Shown: positions 44,985 to 56,369 of the stretch, in pieces
Numbering within the stretch: the first letter of the stretch is position 1
Layout: each line of letters opens with the position of its first letter
NCBI RefSeq assembly: GCF_964204865.1
Contig: NC_135263.1
Location: forward strand, 12,631,426-12,695,425
Length of the DNA stretch: 64,000 nucleotides
Source: Styela clava
Lineage: Eukaryota > Chordata > Ascidiacea > Stolidobranchia > Styelidae
Reading direction: 5' to 3'
Position numbers and translations under genes: made by a program
Notes under the pieces: model-generated
The model's input: only the letters and a program-made list of their open reading frames with translations
What the model was told of the DNA's origin: nothing
Database searches by the model: none

Positions 44985-46814
44985 TTCTAGATGTTTTACT
45001 CAATCAACCAACTGAACTCTACACTCTCTATAAACTCTTTTTCATAATATTTTATAAGTTTCCTATAATATCAATGATTAATTTAAAAACATCAATCGCA
45101 AGCTTTTACTGCAATATTATCTGCTCTCTTCAAGGCTGCTGGAGCAGCATGTGGACACAGCTTGGCGCTGAGTACTGTGTTATCATGATTACATTATGTC
45201 AGCTGATTAGTCGGGCTGGCTTTTATTTATTCTGGTATAAAATGTGTAGCACTTGCCAGTGATATATTTCCTAACATTTTGACGGCAGCTGGGAATGTTA
45301 GTGATAAAGCTTTTTCTTATGCAGTACCTAATTATCAAACTGTGCAATTTTGTATACAAGCACTTCAAAGTATTATTGGAAATATTGTTTTCATTTATGT
45401 ATTTATTAGGATTGGGATTTGAGAAAACTTGCAGTAGTGGGTGGTGATTTGGCAACTGGAAGTTGTGAATGTATAATTACTGATGATAAGATGGTCAACA
45501 AGACTGCCAAAGTAAAATCCTTCATTTGTACAAGTCAAACTGCTAAGTTTAGTGTTTGTTAGGTGGGAGTGTTTCAAACACTTTGTCGAGTGAACAAAGC
45601 ACTGAGATAGCTTCTATGAATGTTTTATTCCATAAAGCTTGAGAGGGTTGCTGTCAAGATTGTTTTTAAATGATACCAAATGACAAATTTTGACATGGAA
45701 TAGGAATGGCGTCCTTTTTAGAGGACATAAATCTTTTATTCAATTAATACACTGACTCTGAGACACTCTGTTGGAGTCCTTTATTTCTGGACAATAACTA
45801 CTGGATCCTAAAGTTCGTTCGGATATGTTTTTCCTAATCGGCATGGGATTATATGTTTCTCAAGGGAAAGGAAAGCTTATAACATAACCTAATATGGCAT
45901 AGCCTTATCATCGTTCAATTTTGGGGTAGGAAGAAATAAATTACTGTATCATCTTTACACATGTAATAATATGAATCCAACATCTTATTCTATCCGGAGC
46001 ATTAAGCACAAACATATCTATTATAAATCACATGAATTTATTTTGTATCGATCATTGTCATGAAAAATGAAATATATTTACTAGCGGTTTGACGCCAATG
46101 TATTGCACAAACTATTAGACCAGGCAATATAAATTTTTATTTCTGCAATGCACATTGCTTCAACTCGGGATATAACATGTGGATATTTTCCCTGTATCCT
46201 GGTAAATCATGCCAAACTCTAAAACCCAGATTAACATTATTTGACATGAAAAATTCACATCAATGTATTCTGTCAATAGCAATGACACATGTTAGACTTG
46301 AATTCAGTAAACACTGATTCAAATGCATGCGATTATAAACGAAAAAAAAACAGTATGTCCACAAATAATAAAAATAAGTCAACATGATTCTTATGTAAAA
46401 AGTGATATTATCGATCAATTGCCAGAATGAGAATGCAAGGAAATTGGAGCTTTCTGTCTAATGCTGTTTGACATGTACAATATCATTTAGTAGATGAATT
46501 ATTATGCTTCTAGAAAATTGTAATTGCTTCATCATTATTATGCTCCGCTTTAATTAGGTTAAGGTTCACAAATACCATGTGTTCTTCTTGGGTATAACAT
46601 AAGGTCAAATGTTATAATTAATCAAGGCCGTTTTGCTTCAAGTCAATGAAAGATTCTGATTGCCCTAGCACAAATATTCCCATCTGGGGATAAATCTGTC
46701 TCTCGGGGTAACCTCCATTATGAGCCTACAAGTTTACAAGCGAGTATGAATAAATTTGGGTAAATTTATTAAATATATATTAGTATGATATCGCTATGGA
46801 GAGACAGTCCAGTG
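44985..46814. other. no gene recognised
   Basis: AT-rich spacer between MITD1 and MESD. Frames at 44972-45262 and 45207-45577 lack domain signal and splice context. Nothing else found. Confidence 0.45.
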
Positions 46815-47077
46815 TAGACATGATCAAAGTACGGCCCGCGGGCCAGATCAGGCACGTTGGGTGATTCAATCTGGCCTGCCTGATGCTGCCACAACCAAAC
46901 TGAAACCAAATTTTGATGTTTTAGCTAAAAATAGCTCAGAGAATTACGTTGAGATTGCGGTTAAATTTAGTTTCGACACAAAGCCCATTGTTTTCCACTG
47001 TTGCTTTTGTAACAATGTAACTTTTACGTCAAACTTACATGGCCTGCCAGTCCAGGTGGGCAAATTTTTGGCCCCTG
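46815..47077. mobile_element. probable hAT MITE (263 bp)
   Basis: Octamers GTCCAGTG (46807-46814) and GTCTAGTG (47078-47085) agree at seven of eight. The inside carries ACGGCCCGCGGGCCAGATC near one end and TTTTTGGCCCCTG at the other, typical of hAT non-autonomous elements, but the inverted termini are weak. Confidence 0.5.
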
Positions 47078-47297
47078 GTCTAGTGCCATTTTTTGCATGT
47101 TTTACATACAGCACTGTCGGCTTATTATAAATCTTAATCTTTCTTTTGTTCAAGTTTGTTGATGGTTACAAGTACAGGAATGTCTTGTGTGGTGGAACAA
47201 TATTTCATTGACTAATAGACACTATTGGCAAATATAAAAATTTCAAAGAAAATAGTACAAAAACACCATAATGTATCGTTATATGGAATGGACAATA

Positions 47298-50133
47298 TCA
47301 CAATTCTTCCTTGTTCATTTTCTTACTTTCCTTTTTGCTCTTTTCTCCTTTCTTTTTCTTTTGTTTCTTTTCATCTTTGGATTTTTCTTTCTTTTTTCCA
47401 CTCTTCTTATCTTTTTTTGGCTTTTCTTGCTTGTAATCAGGAGATCTATTGTGTAATATTCACAAGATGAATTTACTTAGGCACGCACAATATGATTTAA
47501 CAATGTGGTAGTAAAATTCGCCTTCGGCTAAAACTGTTCATTCAAACTATAGGGAAAGTACTACGCCAACTGGTCTGGCCTTAATAAAATTTTATAAAGT
47601 TTTGCCTTTTCAAATTTCTGTATGTTGAGCATTGAATAATGATCATATCTCAAATAACTTTGATGAAGCTATTAGATTTATTTATTTATTAATGGGTTCT
47701 CATTTTGAGTTTTATATTGTTACATCTTGACAGTGGAATACATGAAAAAATTCACTGAGGCACTGGGCACTGATTCCTTCTTATATTATGGACACGTCAT
47801 TCGTCACCCAATGCATTGTAATATTAACAAAACCATGGTACCAACAGATATGGGAGTGACAGTAACAAGGTTCCACTGTAAACGGTGCCAGGAACTATAA
47901 ACTTTACTGTCTTTGTGTCGTAGCAATAAAAAGACTATGAAATGCGAAGAACGAAAATATGATGAAATTCTTGTTATGCAAGTAAAATAGGATTTCATAT
48001 CTATCAAAATGGAGGGGAATGCTTACAAACTGACTTAATTATAATTCATAACTAGTTAACACTACCTTTTTGAGTGGGACACTTCACTTACGATATACAC
48101 TTCAATATATTTTAAATGACGATATAATATTTTTAAGAGAGGGTTGCAGATAAGGCTTTTTTAGTAGTTGGTTATGGTTCAACAACCATGATTTAGGATA
48201 TTCAGTTTGTCGCTTGATAAAATAGAACCTATTCGGATTACTCACAATAGAAATATACTAAGTTATTAACCACATTAAGTTAAAATTACCTAACACAAAT
48301 GGAATGTCAATCTTACCCTTTTCCTGGATAAGTCTTCCCCTCAATAGTAACCGATTCACAGCGTTCTTGTTGAACTAAAAAATCTTTAATCTCATAAGCA
48401 TATGATCCATCAACCAGCTTGATTAAAATACGATTTGGACTGATGACAAATCTGAGAAAATTGAATCGATAGTAATTTATTGCTCACATATAACTATCTG
48501 TGCTGCCACAAGCTGCATCAGCAGTACTTGTATTAGATTATACAAACCCATTCAGCTACAGTATATAAACGACAAAAAACTGAAATTTAAATGGCAGTAC
48601 ATACTTCACATTTTACAGAATGTATTATGAATGAGGATCCATGCGATCAGTCACATTGTTTTATTTGTGGTTGAATATGTTCAAATGCAAAATATGATAG
48701 CTATGCTAAATTTGTAAGAAGGCTATCCTTCCGATTTCCATAATATCATAATTAGAAATTCAGCTTGCGTAAAGGTTGTGCGCAATAAGGTGCGAGGTAC
48801 CACATAGAAATATAAAATATTGATTACTGTACGAGATGATCTTATTTTTTCACTGACTCCACAGCAACTCTATACCTCTTGATAAAGCCATAAAAAATGG
48901 GCACATAAACAAAAATGAAACTCAGCCATATCCCACCTTGTAATTTCAATATTTGCGTTATACAGTGAGTTTTGCCACAAAGTGGTAATATCTTCTGTTT
49001 CATCTTGCGATGGATCACCAGATACTGTTGCAAACATCATTAAAGTTTTGTGTCGTTTTGTCATCTTGATTACACTTTCTGGGTCTTCTGTGTTTAGCTG
49101 AATTCAATGGTGAAAGACTTTTAAACACTTTTTTATAATCTGCTAAAGAATCATTCGAGTGCGATTGAAGAGGAATACAAATAAACGTACCAGCATAAAA
49201 CCATAAACCTACAAAATTAGTATGCATATGGTACAGGGTAAAGCAAAAGACTATCACACCAGTATCACATATTAGTACCACTCATCAAAAACAAATTTCA
49301 TGCAGGTAAAACTTATTATATTAGGTAAGTAAGATTACCCAAGTATATAAAGCAGATTTTCCATACATTTATAAAAAATAATAGTTCCGGAAGATCCAAA
49401 ATACCTTGCTAAAATCCACAGGTTCCGCTTTTCTCAAATGTTCTGGAAGATCTCCTTCGTCAATGTCTCCATCTTCCTGTGAATATAAGTTAAATTGATA
49501 TGACGTTCATGTGTTCACTATCAAAGTAATGCAAAGATAGTTTCTATATTTAGTAGAGAAAGTCAAGTTCTGGTGAAGGCTAAAATGCTGCACAATATTT
49601 GTCATGAGTCCTGGCTATAGCCTATTTCGAGTGGGGGCCAAAAACATGGATTTTAATAATCAACCAACTTTTCAGTTTCAGGCAAATCAGTCAATGCAAT
49701 GCAAATTATAAAATAATTTCAAGGGACACCCCTACTTTTTTAAAACAGGAGATGGCCTAGAATTTACGTAATCACACAAAAAGGTTTTGGCATTACCGGT
49801 TTCTAAAATGGGTGTACATTGTATCTCCACATACAAAGCATTACAAAATAAATATACAGAAAGAAAGATTGGAGCAGAACCAAATTTTGATAATTAAAAT
49901 ATCCTATATCTTATTAGACTTATATATTTTAATTACCGGTACCGGTATCTATTATTAAATATTTTATAGTTTAGTACCGTCCACTCCTCCTCAAGTTTAT
50001 ATATGTCTGCGTCAGTGTAATCTCTTGGATCTTTCTTTTTAGCTTCCTTCTTTGCTTCTTTTGCCGATGTTGTGCACAATATGCAATGAAGCAATAATGA
50101 ACAAACAAACAAAAAGTCAACACTCATACGCAT
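47298..50133 (-). CDS. MESD: MESD, LRP chaperone (mesoderm development)
   Basis: Five exons on the minus strand: 49978-50133, 49405-49476, 48937-49097, 48317-48451, 47298-47445, all with GT...AG junctions and consistent phases, giving 223 residues (human 234). The N terminus is a signal peptide (SVDFLFVCSLLLHCILCTTS). Then KKKDPRDYTDADIYKLEEEW, DIDEGDLPEHLRKAEPVDFS, the folded core (TLMMFATVSGDPSQDETEDI; LWQNSLYNANIEITRF; DGSYAYEIKDFLVQQERCES; IEGKTYPGKG) and a long Lys-rich tail ending KEEL, a KDEL-type ER retrieval signal. MESD assists folding of beta-propeller/EGF modules of LRP5/6 and related receptors in the ER. The ATG two codons before MSVDF is used; the second Met is equally possible. 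Confidence 0.95.
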
Positions 50134-50784
50134 TTTAACAAGTACAGAAGTACGGTGTCGATACCTAACACAGTAATCTACAGATCTAAGAGGAATCTGT
50201 TGAAATTCAATGCATTTTGTCTTATATTTGTTTTCACTATAAACCCTCCATATATGGCAATACCGGTATTTAACTTATGGAAAAAATTATGGGAAGAGAA
50301 CTAGATCCATAATAATAATATAATCTCTAATACACTAATATATCCATGCACTGATGCATGGCAGCATGGACCAAAATCTTACAAAAAGATAATAGAATAA
50401 ATTACAATACCCAATGCCAAGACAATCACATAGGACGGAAATTCAAAAACATCAAAATCAAATGATGTTTAAAACATGCGACTGTCTGTAACTTATGAGA
50501 ACACTACGGTACATTTTCAATCTTACGGTACCGGTACCGTTTCAGCCTTTCTGATAAAAAGTCAATTTCAATAAATTTCTCACTTTGGGATTTGTACATA
50601 AACTAACTCAGAAGTTTCAAACATATCCTATGCATGCTGTCCGCGGGTTGGACAGCCCTGTCCTAAGCCTAAATCGCTCTACCTGTCTACGGAAAAGGAC
50701 ACGTTGATCAACAACTAATACAGACAGATCGCCAACCGGGAATTACGTGGGATTTTCCCCGCCAAAAGCCGATAATTTTTATCG
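50134..50784. other. MESD upstream region; isolated hAT terminus
   Basis: No gene. GGTACCGGTACCG-type words at 49934-49947 and 50526-50540. GGGTTGGACAGCCCTG (50648-50663) is a typical right end of a hAT element, but no left partner was found. Confidence 0.4.
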
Positions 50785-50960
50785 TGTGACATAAGTATAA
50801 GTATAAGTTTATTTCGACTCCATAATCAGCACAATGACATTTGACAGATAAAAACAACTAAATAAAAACTGATTATGAAATCAGGGGAGCAAACAAAACC
50901 TTAGATAAGGTTTATAACGTACAAAATATAAGATGGAAGGTTTTGCCAAGAGGAAGTGGT
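50785..50960 (-). repeat. LINE-3'-end-like repeat
   Basis: Starts with (ATAAGT)n and AAGTTTATTTCGACTCC, then ACAATGACAT...AACAAAACCTTAGATAAGGTTTATAACGT. The same order of blocks is at 7265-7410 inside the hAT transposon. The short tandem end suggests the 3' tail of a non-LTR element in minus orientation, matching the orientation of the RT fragment at 52914-53204. Confidence 0.5.
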
Positions 50961-52318
50961 ACGTGTTTACTCACCTAAAATTATTAAGTTATTTCACACA
51001 CGCTCACATGCACCCACCAGCCACACACACACACAACCACTGAAAAGTTATTTAAGTAAGAATAAAACGCGATAAATTTAGGGTATACTATACAGTAAAC
51101 AAAAATAAATAAATACTGGAAAAGAAAAAAAAAATTATCTGCCACACCATATTGATATTTTTGTAATGGTTGCCATTGCCAAATTGATCGATCTTCTAAT
51201 AGTTAATTAAGATATAAAAGGAAGATTCTATTGAAAACATATTGCCAATCTGATTATAGTTGGAGTCAAATGCCAAGTTGCCCAACCAAAGTTGCCAGAA
51301 TTGGGTGCATGAAGAGGTGGGCGAGACCATTTCATTCCCCAAATTAGAGCCTATTATTGCCAAATTATAGTCCAGATTGTAATAAGTAATTAAAGTTACC
51401 GGTAATAGTAAAATTACTATAATTAAGTAAAGTAGGATGTGGAAATAATTGGTTACAAAGGGTGTAAGTGAGGTTTTTCATTCTTGGGTATTGATTTCAG
51501 ACAAGGATATAGGAATAAGGTTGTTATTTCACAGGATATCGGAGTCTTTTTTGGATTTTTTCCTTATGTGTTTTACTTCATTTAAACACTTTGAAGTAAC
51601 CTGAAAAACAAAAAATAAAACCGCGAGTAGATGTTTCAATGATTGGGTGAAGGGGAACGCTCTGAACTATTTATTACAGACAAAAAATAATTGTTTAATT
51701 AAATGGGATGTATTGTCATTATATAGCGATGGATAGATGATCTATGATGACATTCTGCTTGGGACAGAGAAAAATTTATCACACCATGCAAAAAACACAC
51801 ACAATTTTACTATCTATACCTTGGCCAACAAGTCAACTCAAACACCAATACCATGCCTCAACATAAAATGCATGCATACATAAATGATACAAAAACCACA
51901 TCCAATTACAATGACCCACAGCAAATTAAAATCTGAAGGGGTGAATCCAACATAGCTCTCCTACTCGCCTAGTTGCAATAATTAGTAACCTTGCAGGAAC
52001 TATATTATACTATCTACAACCCTTATATCACCACTCAAACATAAGACCATGCGTGTGTGCTAAGGACATCACAGCTAGAAAAAGGTAAAAACACGAGCGT
52101 GAAGTATTAGAATGTGTGCAGTTATTTAAAGAAAATATCATCCGGATATTTCAGCTACATATATATAAAAAAAAATATATACTCATGCATGTCACAATAC
52201 CACTTCTTTGGTGCTGGACTAGGTCTGGCCAAGTCATATCAAGACAAGCCGGTAGCAGCCCAGTTGGATCTCCGCCATTGCTTGAGACCGCATCATTTCA
52301 GTTTACTAACGGATAATA
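50961..52318. other. no gene recognised
   Basis: AT-rich, with a (CA)n stretch near 51027-51045. No believable frames. Confidence 0.45.
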
Positions 52319-52793
52319 GGAGACACTACTAAAAACGCCAGTTCATGTTTAACGCTGCGAGTTCCGCTGAGTTCATTTTGAACGCTGCGCGTTTCGTAGT
52401 CTTACTCTCGTGACTGGTATAATGTGGTTGAAAATTAAAAAAATAATCTTCACTAAAATCCCTAAGGCTCCTCCAGTTTATGGAGTATCAAGACCAAAAA
52501 TAACTTATTTGAAAGAGTATATTGCTATACGGAAGGAAGCATTCTTGGATTTTTAATTTTCGACTTGGTTGGCGAGAAAACAGCGATATATTGTGAAAAA
52601 AATTGAAATTTCATAACGATGGGCGCGTTTTTCGTTGTTACCATGGAGACGAAACCCATATCCGGACTTTCTACGAACCGCATAATACTAGGGTGACAGG
52701 ATAACCCACATGGAAAATTTCATCCAGATTGGTCCAGCCGTTAAGACGCTACATCCAAACAGACAGACAGAACGACTGATAATAAGGGTCTCC
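52319..52793. mobile_element. probable TA-flanked MITE (475 bp)
   Basis: GGAGACAC at the left and GGGTCTCC at the right are roughly inverted with TA on each side. The right part contains AATTTCATCCAGATTGGTCC, AGCCGTTAAGACGCTACATC and (ACAG)n, a sequence type common in invertebrate repeats. The 66- and 72-codon frames just upstream are not supported. Confidence 0.4.
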
Positions 52794-52913
52794 TAGAAGC
52801 AGAGATCCAATATAACAATATTATTATAGCTGTCCAACATTTTCATTAAGACAATAATGTGCAAGTGTGGAGTGTCCCAAGTTTTTGTCATCGAATACCA
52901 CCAGTGGTTATTT

Positions 52914-53204
52914 TTAATATTTGGAAACTAAATGAGACTTGACTTGTTTTTGAAAAGATTTTTTGGACTTTAACGTCTTCATATTTAAGGAAAGAGAATT
53001 CCAAAGTTTGGGTCCAGTAAAAGACAAGCAATGCTGACTCACAAATTTACTCATGAAAGGTACGAATAAATCAGAACTACTTCTTCGGTTGGAGGTATTT
53101 TTGACAGATATGTCATTGGGCAGCGCATTATTATGGAAGTCGTAAGCTAGGGATATTATTTCAAATTTCATCATATCTTCAACCTTAATGCTATGTATTT
53201 GAAA
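52914..53204 (-). pseudogene. non-LTR reverse transcriptase, C-terminal remnant
   Basis: Minus-strand reading ends at a stop at 52914 and contains the characteristic tail FTGPKLWNSLSLNMKTLKSK, SFQKQVKSHLVSKY, preceded by MMKFEIISLAYDFHNNALPN. This GPKLWNSL-type tail is found at the C terminus of CR1/L2/Jockey-like LINE ORF2 proteins. The rest of the element is missing upstream. Confidence 0.75.
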
Positions 53205-53738
53205 ACAAATATTTTGATAGAAAATTTTTATACTCGTTTATTTATAGATATTCCGATACGCGAATAATTGAAGAAATATACAAACGCTTTGAGTGGTGTC
53301 GGTTACAACATACGCGACGCGGAGACATTTTGGATTCGCCATTTTCTGACGCAATATTTACCAGTTTAGCAGCGAAAGTCCACATCCCCTCTGAGGTAAC
53401 CTAGCTAAAATCAAAGTTCGAACGATTGTTTGCGTCTCTATCAAACGATTTCTTTGACAGATATTTTTAATTACGAGTTAACGAAGTTGTTTTCCAATTT
53501 GCAAGTCAATATTAGACGGAAACAGTGCGACAGGTTCAAGATAGGGCAAGATTTAATTTGGACCGACAGGACAGAAAATCTATACTTTCTGATTAACGAA
53601 TGATTTAGGGCTACGGACTCGCCTTTGCGACCAATTAACATTGCAAAGAATACTAATGAGATCAATAAAGTGTTTGAAAAAGACACAAAGTTGGAAAAAA
53701 ATGAAACATTTCATGCGCTCCACATAGAAGAGTTCTCA
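53205..53738 (+). pseudogene. unidentified coding sequence with three lesions
   Basis: A plus-strand frame from about 53210 reads convincing protein (YRYSDTRIIEEIYKRFEWCR; SPFSDAIFTSLAAKVHIPSE), meets TAG at 53402-53404, continues in the same frame (LKSKFERLFASLSNDFFDRY) to TAA 53467-53469, and goes on in the next frame (NYELTKLFSNLQVNIRRKQC; DRFKIGQDLIWTDRTENLYF) through a TGA at 53600-53602 to KNETFHALHIEEFSW and a GTAAGA donor-like end. A further coding-like stretch (RRENKERKWDKEDPQGIV, about 53912-53965) follows. The family is not recognised; it may be a decayed host gene, or an ORF of an unclassified transposon. Alternatively 53396 (GAG|GTAACC) and 53460 (TTGACAG|) are splice sites, which would remove the first stop but not the TGA. 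Confidence 0.4.
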
Positions 53739-54703
53739 TGGTAAGACTAATAATCATACATGGAATACGTATATTTTGATTATTTAAACGTGGGCCATTT
53801 GTGGCTTATGAGTTGTATCCCGAGTAGTAGTGTAATTTCTACCGAATGGTGTTTGCGCTTTCACGGAATGATCAGTATACCTGCTGATCATTTATTATAG
53901 TACCTACAAGACGGGAAAATAAGGAGAGAAAATGGGATAAAGAAGATCCCCAAGGTATCGTTATTTCGACTAGAATTATATATGCTCGAGTCAATAAAGG
54001 GATAAAACTGGATGGCGACGAAGCAAGTTGAGCGTTTCAAATTTGATTGAATCTGAAGTTGAAGCGGATAAAAATTATTTATTTAAATTGAAGTGCTAGT
54101 TGCATAGTTTAGAAGAAAATTCGAAATAGATGACTTATGTAAAAAAAGATCTGGGAAAGTATCAGACGTTCACAAATGACAGTGACCGTTCTTGCCTATA
54201 GTTGCCGACTTTCAATCGAGCTAGAAGAAATTTGTAATATCTTTGAATAAAACTGATAGTTTTACATAGATAACAAAATTAATTGATAGATACAGCACTA
54301 ATAAAAATGAAATAACATAGATATAGGTAATAGGAGTGAGATTTCCTGTTGAACAAGATTTAGCATTGTAAATGGAACTGCATACTGATTAGTTGATTAG
54401 CATTTGAAGCATATAATGAAGCAGACGATGGGTACACAACGTTTTTGACCTTGTTCGAATATTACTATACAAAAATTTAAACATATCTTTCATATATTCT
54501 TTTACCAATTTTAGTATAGAAGTGTATAGTATTTTAGTGTATAGTATAAAATTATGAATTACGATACGATTTCAGTTTAATAATATAATAATTAACCATG
54601 TAACAAGGGGACAATTACAGTAAATGGGCATTGATGTACATACATAATATGATCGATGAAATCTGTATCTATCCATCACTAACATCTACTAAACCTATTA
54701 GAT
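53739..54703. other. no further gene recognised
   Basis: Apart from the coding-like stretch near 53910-54030 mentioned with the preceding entry, AT-rich sequence without structure that I can support. Confidence 0.35.
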
Positions 54704-55640
54704 CAGCGTTTCTCAACCTTTTTTGGTCGCGGACTATTTTCTCACCAGCGAAAACCTTTGCGGACTCAACATGCGTTTATTGCAACGGTACTCTGTGCGA
54801 AGAAGCAATAAAACTAAACACAATAGAATTTTAACGAATTTTAAAATCGGACATTCGCTGCAATTACGCGTTCGTTAACTAAAACTTTCCTGTCGCACAA
54901 TATTCAATCCATGACAACGACGAAAATTTAAAATGTCTTTTTATTTTAATTTAATTGTGTTTATGGTAACTCGCGGTTGCGTCGACTTACGACTAGATGA
55001 AAGCATTACTTCTTTAAAATGCCACAGCAAACATACTAATATTAGAATATATTGCGCGATTATATTTAGTTTTAATACATATTTTTTTGCGATCTCGCGA
55101 ATTTGTTATCGCCGTTAGAAAAATCCTATTATCTGGTATAAATTTTCACAAAGTACAAGTTGATTTAGTACTTATCTAAAATATAATTGAAGGTCATTAG
55201 TAAATCAAAATACATATTCACCGTCTTGGTTTATTATGGATTTTATCGTGATCATTATATCTGCGGTTGTGTTGACGAAGTAAAAGCAATACTACTCGGA
55301 AAATATCATGACAATCCGTGAACACAAAAATGCGTGGTAAAGTGTCCGATTATATTTTGTTTTGATTCGTATTTTCGCGAATTCGACAAATCTGAGCTGT
55401 TCGTACAACACTTACGGTACTCGAGTACTGTACGTACCAAAGTGGAGGCAGTGAGACAAATTATCATAGGGGAAAATGCATTGACACATATATACTACTG
55501 TAGCATTTGAAATTTTGCAATTTGTAATGTCTAAAAAAGCGTTTTAATCGGTCGCGGACCATCACAAAAATAAAACTTATGGTGTTCTCCTTTATATTTT
55601 TAGCATTTTTCGTTACCGCTTTCCAACTTAGAAAATTTGG
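54704..55640. mobile_element. probable hAT element, one clear end
   Basis: CAGCGTTTCTCAACCTTTTT at 54704 followed by TGGTCGCGGACTATTTTCTC is a typical hAT left end. GGTCGCGGACCATCAC near 55550 looks like the inverted inner part of the other end, but its outer terminus and the 8-bp duplication (TATTAGAT on the left) were not found on the right. No transposase frame. Confidence 0.45.
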
Positions 55641-56369
55641 GTTTGCCCCCATTGACACCTAACAGAAGAAAAAAAAATTATTCTTCGTTGTTCGGACTCG
55701 CGAGAAACACCACTCGGGTGTATCTATCGACGCGACTCGTGTTTGCGTCGGAAACCCGCGAGTGAGTTGTGAAACCAATCGTTTGATTAAGTATATAGTT
55801 ACCCCACGCTCTTCAAGTCTTTGTTTATTTATGTTCAATTGTTCTCTTCGTATCACTTGCTACTAAAATCTCTCTCTCTTGCGTGCGAATGTACTCCTAC
55901 CCACCGCGATTTGTGTAGGTCAGGTTCCCAACTTTTTTTTTCATATCGGCGCACTATTGAGCACCTTAAATATTCGCGGCACACCTATCCCAATACATGA
56001 ACATTTTCTGCTCATAAAGCCATTTTGCTATAAAATAATAATAAACAAAAAAGATAAGATAATGGGAATTTTATTCATGTAAATACAACATAGAACATAC
56101 CCTGTTTTGAGTAACAGGTATAGGGATATTCTTGGTATAGAATATTAATGATGAATGTCAGTAGCACTGTTATGCATGGTGCTTCTTTACTACTGCTGCA
56201 ATTTGTGGACGAATGTGAGGAAGATATACTAGGTAACTAAGGCTACCAACCGTCCCGGAATGACCGGGACAGTCCGGGAATTGACGTCTGTCGTCCCGTG
56301 TCTCGGGCTGGGCTGCATTTCCCCCGGAATTTATTGACAACCAAGGCGTTCTGAAATAGAAGGCCATGT
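55641..56369. repeat. hAT-like terminal fragments
   Basis: CAGGTTCCCAACTTTTTTTT at 55921 (then CGGCGCACTATTGAGCACCT) and GGCTACCAACCGTCCCGGAA at 56240 with CCGGGACAGTCCGGGA are two different hAT-type ends, each without a recognisable partner. GGCGGGACAGTCC at 21211-21225 is similar to the second. Confidence 0.4.

Noticed and set aside
47225-47470. Plus-strand frames rich in Phe and Ser
   Set aside because: Antisense of the Lys-rich last exon of MESD.
53396-53460. Short intron removing the first stop of the unidentified remnant
   Set aside because: The sequence between reads coding-like in frame, the phases do not match, and a later TGA would remain; kept only as an alternative.
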